The notes: generated by a model from the letters alone, not told the origin. A DNA stretch of 10,712 nucleotides from Larix sibirica (GCA_004151065.3 NWUY0300013039.1:33768-44479); one strand, 5' to 3'. Shown: positions 1 through 8,011, counted from the stretch's first letter. Made by a program: numbers and translations.

Positions 1-948
1 ACATGAAGGATCTCGGTGTTGCCAATTTCATCTTGGGGATGGAGATCAAGATAAATCATGTAGAAAGGAAACTTTGGCTGAACCAGAGTAAATATGTTGA
101 AACAATATTTCATAGGCTTAATATGCAGGAATGTAGACCAATAAAAGCCCCAATTCCTATAGGTGTAAGATTATCTGTAGAATAGTGTCCTAAGGTTGAA
201 GAAGGAAAATAAGACATGTCTCATGTTCCTTATGCTACTGTAGTTGGAAGTTTGATGTATGCCATGCTATGCACTAGATCAGACATTTCCCATGCAGTGG
301 GAGTTTTGAGCAGATATATGTCAAAACCGTGACAGGAGCATTTGACAACTGTGAAGAGGGTGTTTGGGTATTTGTGTGGAACTATAGATAATGCAATCTG
401 TTATCAAGGAATAGGTCGACATGACATAATGTTGAATGTACATGGATTTATTGATTCTAACTGGGCTGGAGATATGGATCCTAGAATATCTACAAGTGGC
501 TATGTATTTAACCTATTTGGAGGTGCTATCAGTTGGATTAGTAAGAAATAGGCTATAGTGGCACTATCAATCACATAAGATGAATACATGGAAGCCAATC
601 ATGTAAGTAAAGATGTTGCATGGCTGCAGAGATTGCGTTTGTACATTGGGTTTGAACAACAAGCTGCGAGGTTATATTGTGAAAGTCAGAGTGCAATCTT
701 CTTGGCCAAGAACCTTGCTTATCACTAAAAAACGAAGCATATTGATGTGCAATATCACTTTGTGAGAGATATGGTTGAAGATAANTATTGATGTGCAATA
801 TCACTTTATAAGAGATATGATTGAAAGTAAGAAGGTGTTACTGGAGAAAGTCGACACTTTGAATAATGTTGCAGATTTATTGACAAAACCCGTGGGAATT
901 TAGAAGTTCTCTTGGTGTAAAGAAGCAATGGGCATTTGTGTCCTAGAT
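1..948 (+). pseudogene. Ty1/copia pol relic: end of reverse transcriptase plus RNase H
   Basis: This is the 3' end of a copia polyprotein gene; the true start, including the catalytic RT box, lies left of the window. Reading frame 3 opens with the RT-thumb motif MKDLGVANFILGMEI. It runs through the connection motif PYATVVGSLMYAMLCTRSDI (about 228-287) into RNase H, with FIDSNWAGDMDPRISTSGY around 447-503, then SKK, DEYMEA and HIDVQYHF. After the N at 785 the frame shifts by one and ends with ADLLTKP (about 871-891) and the C-terminal WCKEAMGI. In-frame stops lie at 183, 210, 330, 549, 576, 726 and 901, several at positions where the family usually has Gln, as expected from C-to-T decay. In a working element, RT copies the element RNA and RNase H degrades the RNA strand in the virus-like particle. 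A polypurine tract and LTR follow, as expected. The exact end of the coding region is uncertain because the frame runs open into the LTR. Confidence 0.93.
740..830 (+). repeat. 45-bp tandem duplication inside copia RNase H, split by one N
   Basis: Positions 740-784 and 786-830 are two copies of a 45-bp piece that begins TATTGATGTGCAATATCACT, separated by the single N at 785. They differ at five positions, four of them G in copy 1 and A in copy 2. Both encode the same conserved segment (IDVQYHFVRDM versus IDVQYHFIRDM), which copia elements carry only once. The 46-bp offset moves the reading frame. The simplest explanation is two diverged reads or contig ends that overlap but were joined with a one-base gap, rather than a real duplication. 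Confidence 0.85.
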
Positions 949-992
949 TGTTGGACCAATAAAATATTGTTCCCCCTGTATGTAGAGAAAAA

Positions 993-1006
993 AACAAGTG
1001 GGATAA
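993..1006 (+). other. copia polypurine tract
   Basis: The string ACAAGTGGGATAAT just upstream of 1007 matches the purine-rich plus-strand primer seen immediately before the 3' LTR of many plant copia elements (usual form AAGTGGGAGAAT, then TGTTGGG). It fixes the pol-to-LTR orientation as plus and sets the left edge of the LTR. Confidence 0.72.
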
Positions 1007-1417
1007 TATTGGGTATGTGTTATATTATTTGGATGAATACCCACCTTTTGGATAGGGTTTGGGGTGGCAGAATGCCCCTAGGGAGTGAAGCCCTCGAGAA
1101 AATGTTTTTGTGGGCTATTTTTCGCCCCATTTTTGGCTATTTTCAACCAATGGTTTTCGACCCATTGTATTTTGATTTCAGTTTGGTAATTAGGGTTCGG
1201 AGGTTGGTAAAGACCTATATATTGTATTGTAAACAATTGAGTTAATACAATGAAAGAAACAAAAGAGAGCGGTGAAACTCTAGTTAAGACGATTTTCCTG
1301 GTTAAGGGTTTCCAGGGTAAAATCTCTGTGTAATGTGTGTGTGCGGTATTGTTTTACTTAATTTTATGCTTAATAATTGTATGCATTATTACACTTAATA
1401 TAGTTTAGAGCTAACAA
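1007..1417 (+). mobile_element. 3' LTR of the copia element
   Basis: The 411-bp LTR starts TATTGGG, where TGTTGGG is expected (one G-to-A change), directly after the polypurine tract. It ends GAGCTAACA, giving an imperfect terminal inverted repeat (TGTTGG/CTAACA). A TATA box at 1216-1222 is followed by a typical R/U5-like stretch. No primer-binding site follows position 1417, so this is the 3' LTR and not the start of another copy. The 5' LTR lies outside the window, so target-site duplication and age cannot be tested here. The sequence after 1417 belongs to an RRP1-like relic, meaning the copia element landed in, or next to, that older sequence. Confidence 0.8.
1216..1222 (+). promoter_or_regulatory. 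LTR TATA box
   Basis: TATATAT in the context GACCTATATATTGTATTG lies in the middle of the LTR, where plant copia LTRs place the U3 promoter. Transcription would start roughly 25-35 bp downstream, near 1245-1255, defining the U3/R boundary. This is inferred from position only. Confidence 0.5.
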
Positions 1418-2127
1418 TCACCATCATCAACAACATCATGTCCTTGTCATTGCTCTTACTTGCGATTAAAAAGTTTCTTCCCACTCTCAAGAACGCAATC
1501 AAACACATTATACCTAAATCTGTTGAGCAAAAACTTATCATTAGACTTAGATAGAACAAAATAAAGGGTCTCACATACCAGAACAAAGGTCTCGATCCCA
1601 AGTAGCATAAAATCAACAAGCTTATTGAGATAAACATCCATAAAGGGAATATTAATGCCCTTTACAGGGTACTTAACTTGGGACAAAAGGGTTTCATCTC
1701 TCAAATCCACCATGAACCCTTTTGTTAACTCAGATCCCCACCCATGGTCATCTAGATGAAGAAATTGAGTGAGCATGAGATAGAACTTGTCTAGGCATAA
1801 ATTATTGTTTTCACTCCATTCTCGTACCATGGTTAAGAGAAATACTTGGAAGTGGTGCTGAGCAAGGGCAAGGTCGAGATTTTGAATCAAGGAAGTGAGT
1901 TTTTAAATGAACTAGGCCTGGACTTCGCGCTTATTAGTGTTCCAGACGTGGTAGAATAATCCTTTCCAGATATTCTTGAAGTAAATATCCAAGACATGGG
2001 TATGGGATTCGAGCCATCTCCTAAGAAGCTTGACTACTGTGTCATGAGTATTCTTGTTTTAGGAGGCCAAGTGATTTGCAAACCGTAATATGAACTTATT
2101 TTTCTCTTCTCCCACTTCTTCCATCAT
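1418..2127 (-). pseudogene. RRP1: RRP1/Nop52-like ribosomal RNA processing gene, decayed intronless 5' part
   Basis: Read on the minus strand from ATG at 2127, the product resembles the N-terminal Nop52 domain of RRP1, a nucleolar protein needed for large-subunit rRNA maturation. Successive conserved blocks are KFILRFANHLAS, VVKLLRRWLES, IWKGLFYHVW, HHFQVFLLTMVREW, LCLDKFYLM, HGWGSELTKGFM, INIPFMDVYLNKL and RYNVFDCVLESGKKL. Stops interrupt the frame in three places upstream of 1890 (a TAA after HLAS, a TAG and a TAA near 1910). From 1890 to 1456 it is open for 144 codons, then a TAA follows KLFNRK. A few codons are missing after QFLH relative to the family. No intron is apparent over about 220 codons, which suggests an RNA-derived copy. 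The copia LTR cuts it off at 1418, so the rest is outside the window or lost. Assignment is by recalled family motifs, not by search. Confidence 0.82.
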
Positions 2128-2550
2128 CCCACAATGAATGAAGGAAGGAAGAAAACCAGTCGCTTGACCTTAGACTCCACACACATACAACTTGTTTGTC
2201 GCTTTCCTGGATAAATTCCTCCACACACATATGACTTGCTTACTACCTACCTAGATAAATTGCAGAATTTCCATTGTTTCTTCCCATACCCAAATATATA
2301 TTTTCATATAGAGTACATAATCGCTCTTCTTTGGGGTTGTATAGGATACTTCCTTCATGATCTCATCCTCTAGCTGTTGAATGATCCTGCGACCTGCACG
2401 TACCTCAAAAACAAGAGAAATATTGACAAGGAGGAATGTGTGACTCATATCTGCCTTTGCAATCAACCTTTGGCTCCTTTGTGTGGCCTCAACCCCTCAC
2501 TTCAACCTCACAATATCCTTAATTTTCACAACATTGAAATCCTTTTCCCT
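2128..2550 (-). other. leader between primer-binding site and RRP1-like start
   Basis: These 423 bases separate the PBS from the RRP1-like ATG. The minus strand holds an open 71-codon stretch (2251-2466, containing RRIIQQLEDEIMKEVSY) that I do not recognise as gag or as a host protein. The part next to the ATG carries a diverged 2x44-bp repeat and reads like a 5' untranslated region. It could be the element's leader, the captured gene's 5' UTR, or both. Confidence 0.4.
2175..2262 (-). repeat. diverged tandem repeat, two 44-bp units
   Basis: Units 2175-2218 and 2219-2262 both start CTCCACACACATA and end GATAAATT. They differ mainly by substitutions in the middle. They sit about 50-135 bp upstream of the RRP1-like start on the minus strand. 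Confidence 0.75.
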
Positions 2551-2564
2551 GGGCTCTAATACCA
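2551..2564 (-). other. primer-binding site (initiator-Met tRNA type)
   Basis: The minus strand reads TGGTATTAGAGCCC, one base from the plant retrotransposon PBS TGGTATCAGAGCCC. It begins one base after the TTCTAACA end of the LTR at 2566-2759, exactly where minus-strand cDNA synthesis should be primed. This fixes that LTR as a 5' LTR reading leftwards. Confidence 0.78.
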
Positions 2565-2565
2565 T

Positions 2566-2759
2566 TGTTAGAATGTCAAATAAATAAATAAAGAAGACCA
2601 AGAATGCATTAACATGGTGGAAAGGCTCACATTGAGCATTTGATAAATATGTATAAAGATTGCATATAGAGTACATGATTTGATGACTACCTAACAATGA
2701 TATCATAACTAGATGTATGTTAAGGTAGGTTTAGGACATACATTAGGGTTATACTAACA
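2566..2759 (-). mobile_element. 5' LTR of a minus-strand LTR retroelement (short LTR family)
   Basis: This 194-bp segment begins TGTTAG and ends CTAACA on the plus strand, a perfect 6-bp terminal inverted repeat, and is followed on the minus strand by a PBS. It is collinear with 6466-6653, sharing GTTAGAAT, ATGGTGGAAA..GGCT, AGTACATG, CTAGATGTA and ATACTAACA in the same order. The two are strongly diverged, so they represent separate old insertions of one family rather than the two LTRs of one young element. The matching 3' LTR is not seen to the left, where a later copia insertion interrupts the region. Confidence 0.68.
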
Positions 2760-2874
2760 CCATAGTCACGCCCAAAATTATGTTCTTTAATAACTTATTA
2801 AAGTTTGTTTTCTTTTGTAAATCGATCTTTAAAATGTGTTTTTACCTGTGTTTGAACTAAACGGTAAGACTTCA

Positions 2875-3732
2875 TCAACTTCTTGAATTCTTGGTTCCAT
2901 CACCAAGAACTTATCCATCCATAGTGAGTTGTTTTCTTTTTATCCTTCTTCTTCTTTCTACATTTGTCCAAATGGTCATTTTTATTCCCACAATGAAGAC
3001 AAGGATGGAGATCAAAACACTAATAATCCAAATGGTCAACTCTATGCCAATATTGGCATTCAAGAATTTCTTCCATGTGTTTGTCATCAATTGCTTGGAT
3101 ATATTCTTCATTAGCTTCTTGAGCCCTCAAATGTTCATTAATGAGTCATGCACTCACAGACTGAAATAGTTTGGAGAAATCTGGGATATGAAAGCTGTCT
3201 TTTTCATATCCTAGGCCATATCATTTTTTGTTGAATTTCAATTCTCCCAAAGGTCTGGCATTCATCTTGGAAATATTAAGATGTACTTGATGTTGTCCTT
3301 CATTAATGTTTTCTTCAAATTCAAATTCATATTCATATTCATGTCATTGCTGTCGATCTTTGATTCCACTTATGACTCATCTTCTAAACTTATCAATTCA
3401 ATAAATGATTTCTTCTTGTGACTTGTTAAGGAATCCTTAATCATATCATGCTTTCCATCTACACCACCCAGTTTTACTAGGTCATTTGTGTCACATGTAG
3501 CATCAATTTATGGCATTAGATCAAGTGTATCAAAATATGTATCAACCATATGCATTTTTACGATTTATTGCTCATGTTCGCTTAACTTTAGTTCGAGTGC
3601 TTCAATCATTGTATCTTTGAGATCAATCTATTTGTGAAGATCATCAATCCAATTATCCAATGCATGTAAGGAGTCTTGAATTTATTTGATTTCAGAGTTG
3701 GCATTTTGAAAATGCTTTCCACCTTTACCCAT
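2875..3732 (-). pseudogene. gag-like relic with coiled coil and two CCHC zinc knuckles
   Basis: On the minus strand a frame starting MGKGGKHFQ at 3732 encodes a helical, charged segment (DSLHALDNWIDDLHK, MIEALELKLSEHEQ). A frameshift near 3345-3360 leads into an acidic EYEYEFEFEE stretch, KMNARPLGELKF, then YGLGYEKDSFHIPDFSKLF. Two nucleocapsid-type knuckles follow: 3017-3058 (CQYWHRVDHLDY, stop, C; second Cys now Trp) and 2960-3001 (CLHCGNKNDHLDKC, His shifted by one residue). A Lys-rich tail and GWISSW end the readable part. TAA, TAG and TGA codons are scattered throughout. Gag proteins package element RNA. I infer the role from the coiled coil and knuckles, but do not recognise the superfamily. 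It reads towards the LTR at 2566-2759 but need not belong to it. Confidence 0.65.
3314..3343. repeat. hexamer simple repeat (TTCAAA/TTCATA)
   Basis: Five near-identical hexamers, TTCAAA followed by TTCATA units, lie inside the gag-like relic. On the minus strand they encode an alternating Glu-Tyr/Glu-Phe run. The coding-strand frameshift of that relic lies just upstream of them, consistent with slippage. Confidence 0.7.
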
Positions 3733-5051
3733 TTTAGATTTTGCAATTTTATAATGTTCCCTCAAACTCGGTAGTTTTCACTTGTTTGTTTTCACGTTCG
3801 CTTTCTTTTATTTCATGGTTGCTTGATTCTATGTCAAATTTTGGGTGTCAAGTACAACTAATCATGCACCCCAAAATTGTTATTACAATGATTTCAACTT
3901 TGATGAAGATGATCTCCTTATTTAAATTAAAGCAAGTCTCTTTACAATAGATTGTCAATTCAACCACTCAATGAGTCAACCGTATGCTTCAATTGCAATC
4001 ACTCAACAAGATATTGATACAAATAGAATTTGAAATTTGGTTTCAAGCCATACATAAGGAGTTTACGTGATGATACTTAAACCTTATGCCATCTTGCATT
4101 TTGAACTTTCAATTCTTTTATGCTTGTTTACTTCATGTGTGTGTTTTTATTGCCAAACAATATATTTTTCAAGGACTAGACACAATCACAATCAAGCATC
4201 CAAGAAAAACATATCCCATTGCACACATGCAAGTGTCCTTAAACCCCCTTATTCCATTTCGTGGTGGTCTAGGACAAAAAGGAAATTTTTTATTATGAAT
4301 ACCCATAATGAAGATAGTGTGGTGAAATAAAATTTCAAGCCTTCAACATGTTTTCTCTTTCACAACACTTTAATATACTTTGATGAAGCTTCCAAAAGGA
4401 TTCAACTAAGTTTTGACAAGGCTTCACTTTCATAAGTATTCAACTAAATTTTGGAAAAAATTGATTGAGAACACTATCACCTTCACACGAGGTGGCTCCC
4501 ATGTATCATTTTCAATTTCAAATAAAGCACAATTATAATAATCCTTTTACAAAATATATCATTTAGTAGCCCAAGCACCATACAACAACCACATACTATC
4601 AACATCGCCCAATTACACAATTTCTACCCCCCTTTAATATTTCAAGTAGGAAACTCTGAATAGAAACGATATGACTTTCATGTGCATCATAAAACAATAA
4701 AAAATTTGCGAAGCCTAAACGTTTAATGTTTTTGCCCTTTTCTGATTGCATTTTTCTTTATTATTTTGATGGAATCCGGTGAAAATATTTAAGGAACAGT
4801 GTTTAAACTTGCTTAACTTGCATGTTTGCGGACATTAAATCTATATATACATTTAGAAGCATGATTTGAATAACACAAAATTCAGATCTAAAAAAAACAT
4901 CGAATTTGGAACTCCACTTGATGGACAAAATCGTCGAAAGTTTAGAATGGTTCTAAAAATTTAGAACCTTTCATTTTCTTGCTAGCACAAGGGCATGAAC
5001 TATTGGGGGTGCTCAACATCCTAAATGAGATCATTCATATTCTATTTCTAG
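3733..5051. other. no recognisable gene (1.3 kb)
   Basis: Both strands are A+T-rich with frequent stops. The minus-strand frame upstream of the gag-like relic is readable a little further right (about 3733-3800, containing LPSLREHYKIAKSK) and may be its N-terminal part. The plus-strand open stretches at 4067-4330 and 4086-4298 overlap in different frames and show low-complexity hydrophobic composition, typical of chance frames. I see no LTR ends, PBS, RNA gene or terminal inverted repeat here. Confidence 0.5.
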
Positions 5052-5411
5052 CTACGTTTGAGACAGGTGGTTGTTGAATTTTTCCCTGTCGCTAGATTGA
5101 ATCATGCCTCTAATCACTGCAATCATAAAGATCAGATCACAGGTACTTGGATGGATAAATCATTGCAGAGGATTGTTGTGGCTGAAAAGATGTCAGATCT
5201 TTTGTTTACACAAATCGAAGCAGAGGAAGAGAATATCACACGACATCGCTCTAAAGGAAATGCTATTGTTTGGACCGCTCACATCCTTCCTTTGGATTTG
5301 CCTTGGGGTCATGGAACTCTCACTAATGTAGAGATAACCAAGGTGATAGACTTCCTATTTGATTACAATAATAGCATGTACCATGTATCTCTCACTAATG
5401 TTCAGATTTGA
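5052..5411 (+). CDS. unrecognised 120-codon open frame, possibly a gene fragment
   Basis: A plus-strand frame runs from just after a TAG (5049) to a TGA at 5409. There is no ATG near its beginning, so if real it is the tail of a longer gene or an exon. The product has mixed, protein-like composition with an amphipathic middle (LQRIVVAEKMSDLLFTQIEAEEENI) broken here for length at RHRSKGN, then IVWTAHILPLDLPWGHGT. Its last third contains TLTNVEI and SLTNVQI exactly 24 residues apart, from a 13-bp direct repeat. It is richer in G+C than its flanks. I recognise no family; it could be a captured host fragment, a retroelement domain I do not know, or a chance frame. Confidence 0.27.
   Translation, partial: LRLRQVVVEFFPVARLNHASNHCNHKDQITGTWMDKSLQRIVVAEKMSDLLFTQIEAEEENITRHRSKGNAIVWTAHILPLDLPWGHGTLTNVEITKVIDFLFDYNNSMYHVSLTNVQI
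5317..5401 (+). repeat. in-frame 13-bp direct repeat, 72 bp apart
   Basis: CTCTCACTAATGT occurs at 5317-5329 and again at 5389-5401. The offset is a multiple of three and falls at the end of the unrecognised open frame, giving LTNV twice in the product. Confidence 0.7.
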
Positions 5412-5880
5412 TTAAATAATACCATGTAGCAGTAGATATTAATCATGTGGAGGTTTTGTACCAATTGTCAGTTATTTATAAAACCATAAAATTATTTAAA
5501 CACCAAATTTTATTTTCAAAATCAAATTTTAATTATTTAAACACCATAAAATATAAGTATCATTCAATTTTATACTTCATAATTCATTCAAGCATTCACT
5601 AATCAATTAATTTAATTACCTTCAACTTAGGTAAATACCTTTTTAATTTCTTATGAATATAATTATTAATAACTAGTTGCTCTAGGTAAATAGATCTTTA
5701 CTTTCTTATTAAAATATTAAAATAATGGTTGATATTTAATATTTTATTAAAAGTATTATATATGTTTAAATTTATTATGTCGACGTGGATGTACATTTAT
5801 AATATATCAGTGGATATTTGATTAAATGTTGGTGTGTGTGTGTATTTGATTAAATGTATTATATAGAAAAATTCTACTTC
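5412..5880. other. very A+T-rich stretch with short repeats, no gene
   Basis: No coding potential is visible. It contains a direct repeat ATTATTTAAACACCA at 5491-5505 and 5532-5546. It also has a perfect 11-bp inverted repeat AAAATATTAAA/TTTAATATTTT (5711-5721 and 5735-5745, 13-bp loop). A 15-bp repeat TATTTGATTAAATGT (5815-5829 and 5843-5857) flanks a short GT tract. Such composition fits intergenic plant DNA or a decayed LTR. Confidence 0.6.
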
Positions 5881-5979
5881 TGTGTTTTATTCGTATTGGA
5901 TTTTTCCGCTACGTATTTTTTCCATATCGAATCTTATTTGTATCCGTATTCGTACTCGAATTATGCTACTATGGTATCA
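5880..5979 (+). mobile_element. possible LTR end with primer-binding-like site
   Basis: TGGTATCA at 5972-5979 matches the first eight bases of the plant initiator-Met PBS, but the next bases do not continue it. The preceding 90 bp (TTTTCCGCTACG, then CGTATT/CGTACT repeats) resemble a U5 region. The expected terminal CA is not clear, and no left end of an LTR was found. It faces the opposite-strand PBS at 6453-6465. This is weak evidence only. Confidence 0.25.
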
Positions 5980-6452
5980 ACTAGATTCTTCATATTTTGT
6001 TGAAATATTTACTTTGACTTTGATTGAATTGTTGCGGATGACATTGCGACCCCGTGATTTCACATTCTTGTGGCCTTGGAATATTGTCACACCAAATTTT
6101 CCTAGTATTTCATGGATAAGTTTTGGTCAAATCTCTCCTTCGCTGGTGTCAGGTCATTGAATTCTTGGACTCAGTTCCACAAAGAAAGCCTTGGATTCTT
6201 CCTTAATCTTCAAAATTCAGGTTCTATGATAAATCTCATAGGTTCATGGGTCAAATCTATATTTGCTTGAACTTTGCTTGTAGATCTATGATGGAGCAAC
6301 TATTAGGATCTTAAAAATTAAAGAGCTATGATATGCACAATTTTCTCTTCACCCACTCTTCAATGGCCTCCAATGAATCACTATCATGGGATGACTAACA
6401 AGCTCCTTAAGAATCAAGGAAGCTTTGATATTTATCAACATTTTCTTATCAT
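5980..6452 (-). other. interior next to second LTR, content not identified
   Basis: This lies downstream (leftwards) of the PBS at 6453-6465, where the element's leader and gag should be. Minus-strand frames are readable in short pieces (for example DSDSLEAIEEWVKRKLC and, near 6060-6130, KLIHEILGKFGVTIFQGHKN), but stops and frame changes break them. I cannot assign a domain. It could be a worn gag or another captured sequence. Confidence 0.35.
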
Positions 6453-6465
6453 CTCTCTAATACCA
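6453..6465 (-). other. primer-binding site, initiator-Met type (decayed)
   Basis: The minus strand reads TGGTATTAGAGAG directly after the LTR end TTCTAACG. It has the same C-to-T change as the PBS at 2551-2564 and one mismatch further on. Its position supports a second minus-strand 5' LTR of the same family. Confidence 0.65.
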
Positions 6466-6653
6466 CGTTAGAATATAGAACAAGCAAACACACAACACAA
6501 AATGGTGGAAAAGGCTTGAGTCATTCTCAACATTGATTTCCATACCATTGATAGTATTGTACAGTACATGGACCATATTCACCCCTAGATGTAGATCTCA
6601 CTGACAACTCATTGGTGGATGAGTATGACACTCATATATTAATAATACTAACA
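6466..6653 (-). mobile_element. second 5' LTR of the short-LTR family
   Basis: This 188-bp segment begins CGTTAG (TGTTAG with one change) and ends CTAACA, and the minus strand continues into a PBS. It matches 2566-2759 block by block in order and orientation. Shared blocks include AATGGTGGAAAAGGCT, CAGTACATGG, CCTAGATGTAG and AATACTAACA. No matching 3' LTR with a polypurine tract is visible, so the element is truncated or interrupted. Confidence 0.63.
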
Positions 6654-7026
6654 ACTCACATCAAAGGTAATCTATTACTTTGTGATTGCATAGGGACTTA
6701 TAGTCTAACATAAAAGGTTACCATAAGGAAATGATTACCAAGAAGCTTAAGTGAAGTATTAAGGTATTAGCAAAAAAAAGCAATTTCATATCAAAAAAGT
6801 TTATATTTTCATGGGACCTTTGTATTTGCGTACCCACTAAATAATCAAGTAGGTAGTGAACCATGAATTTTACAAATGATCTAACATTTTGGACTAAATT
6901 TCCTTCTTGTAAAATGGAGTTTGAGTATCTCTCGATCTTTAAAATTAAAATTCGACATTGCAAGGGAATATGTATGTAACACGTAGACACATGAACACAT
7001 GAAACAATAACAAAATGAGAAAATAT
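6654..7026. other. no recognisable gene
   Basis: A 104-codon minus-strand frame (6718-7032) has hydrophobic, low-complexity content and no motif I know. I see no repeat ends or RNA gene. It separates the second LTR from the plus-strand gag-like relic. Confidence 0.5.
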
Positions 7027-7960
7027 TAGCACAAAAAATTAAAGATCTAAAGAATAAATTTGAGAAGATCTTGCTAGAAAGATATGAAGATATTTATCAC
7101 CTAAAATATCATAATAAAAAACTAATTGAAAAAAATGAAGAATCCCAAGGATAAGAAGCAGTGTATTCAAAGGTTAGAAAAAGAGAATCAAGAGCTTGAG
7201 AAGGAATTAAACAAGAAGTTATTGGTAAAAGGTGAAGAAGCTTCTAGCTTGAGGAACCCTCATTAGAGGTTTCTTGATAAAACTAAAAGATTAAAATAGG
7301 AGCAATAAAAAACCAATATCTCAAGGGCAGAGTCGTAAATCCATAAAAAGATGAAGAACTTTCACTATTAAAGGTTCATAATTGAATTTTTCTTACCAAA
7401 ATCAATAAGCTAAAGAATGACAATAAATTTCTACATAACAAGTTTGAGCAACTTACCAGGAAGGAATCACTAATTGATAAATAAACAATGATCGATTTTG
7501 TTGAACTATAGAAGTCATTAGATCAAAAAATTGAGATTTTGGAGAAAGGAACCAATACATATGCAAATTCATTGGAAGTAAGGATATCTTCAAGGATTGA
7601 GGTACAAACGACTGGAAATCCAAATATCTCCACCAATAAATATTTCATGGTCAACAAATTGACACAAGTGTGCAAAGGAGACACTACAAAATATGAATCA
7701 AGAAAACCATATTACAAGTATGGAAATGAAATATGAAGTTACAAGGACACCTTATTGACATCTTAATCACAAGAGTTGATACCTTAACCAATCAAGTATC
7801 AACTTCAACAAAAGCAGTTGACCCATGTTCTAAATAATATTAATGCCAATATAGTCGGGCCTGAAAGTAGAAGTCATTGTGGGAATCACAATACATTAGG
7901 TTCTTTCCAAGGACCCTAGAAATGCATAGATCCACAAAAGATTGAATGAGGGTGGGTAGG
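7027..7960 (+). pseudogene. gag-like coiled-coil relic
   Basis: Plus-strand frames encode long charged helical segments broken by frameshifts and stops: AQKIKDLKNKFEKILLERYE, then in another frame IQRLEKENQELEKELNKKLL, then INKLKNDNKFLHNKFEQL and LDQKIEILEKG. The last open part (7539-7736) ends in KPYYKYGNEI, stop, SYKDTL. Its spacing matches a CX2CX4HX4C knuckle in which all four ligands have been replaced, and THVLNNINAN follows. Plant retroelement Gag proteins with a coiled coil before the knuckle have this layout, so a decayed gag is my best reading. A decayed host coiled-coil gene is the alternative. No LTR or pol can be linked to it within the window. Confidence 0.45.
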
Positions 7961-8011
7961 ACCTCTTACAACTCAACAATATATTTCAAGAAGTTTGTAG
8001 AAATATGTTGA

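Noticed and set aside
928-1245. 105-codon plus-strand open frame
   Set aside because: It is the end of copia pol running on through the polypurine tract and into the LTR; the part after about 948 has no protein similarity.
949-1417. Alternative LTR start at TGTTGG (949)
   Set aside because: The polypurine tract AAGTGGGATAAT lies downstream at 995-1006, so the LTR most likely begins at 1007. TGTTGG at 949 would place the tract inside the LTR.
1395-1637. 80-codon minus-strand frame
   Set aside because: It overlaps the RRP1-like frame in another phase and crosses into the copia LTR; no motif.
3837-3884. TTTTGGGTG / CACCCCAAAA inverted repeat near the gag-like relic
   Set aside because: Short and imperfect, with no associated element boundary.
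5711-5745. Perfect 11-bp inverted repeat as a terminator or MITE end
   Set aside because: It is entirely A+T in A+T-rich DNA, with no T-tract logic relevant to a plant and no target-site duplication; chance is likely.
2566-6653. One complete 4.1-kb minus-strand element bounded by the two short LTRs
   Set aside because: The left LTR is itself followed by a primer-binding site, as a 5' LTR would be. The two LTRs are far too diverged for one insertion unless very old, and no polypurine tract precedes the left one.
6718-7032. 104-codon minus-strand frame
   Set aside because: Hydrophobic, low-complexity translation, no recognised motif, in A+T-rich repeat debris.
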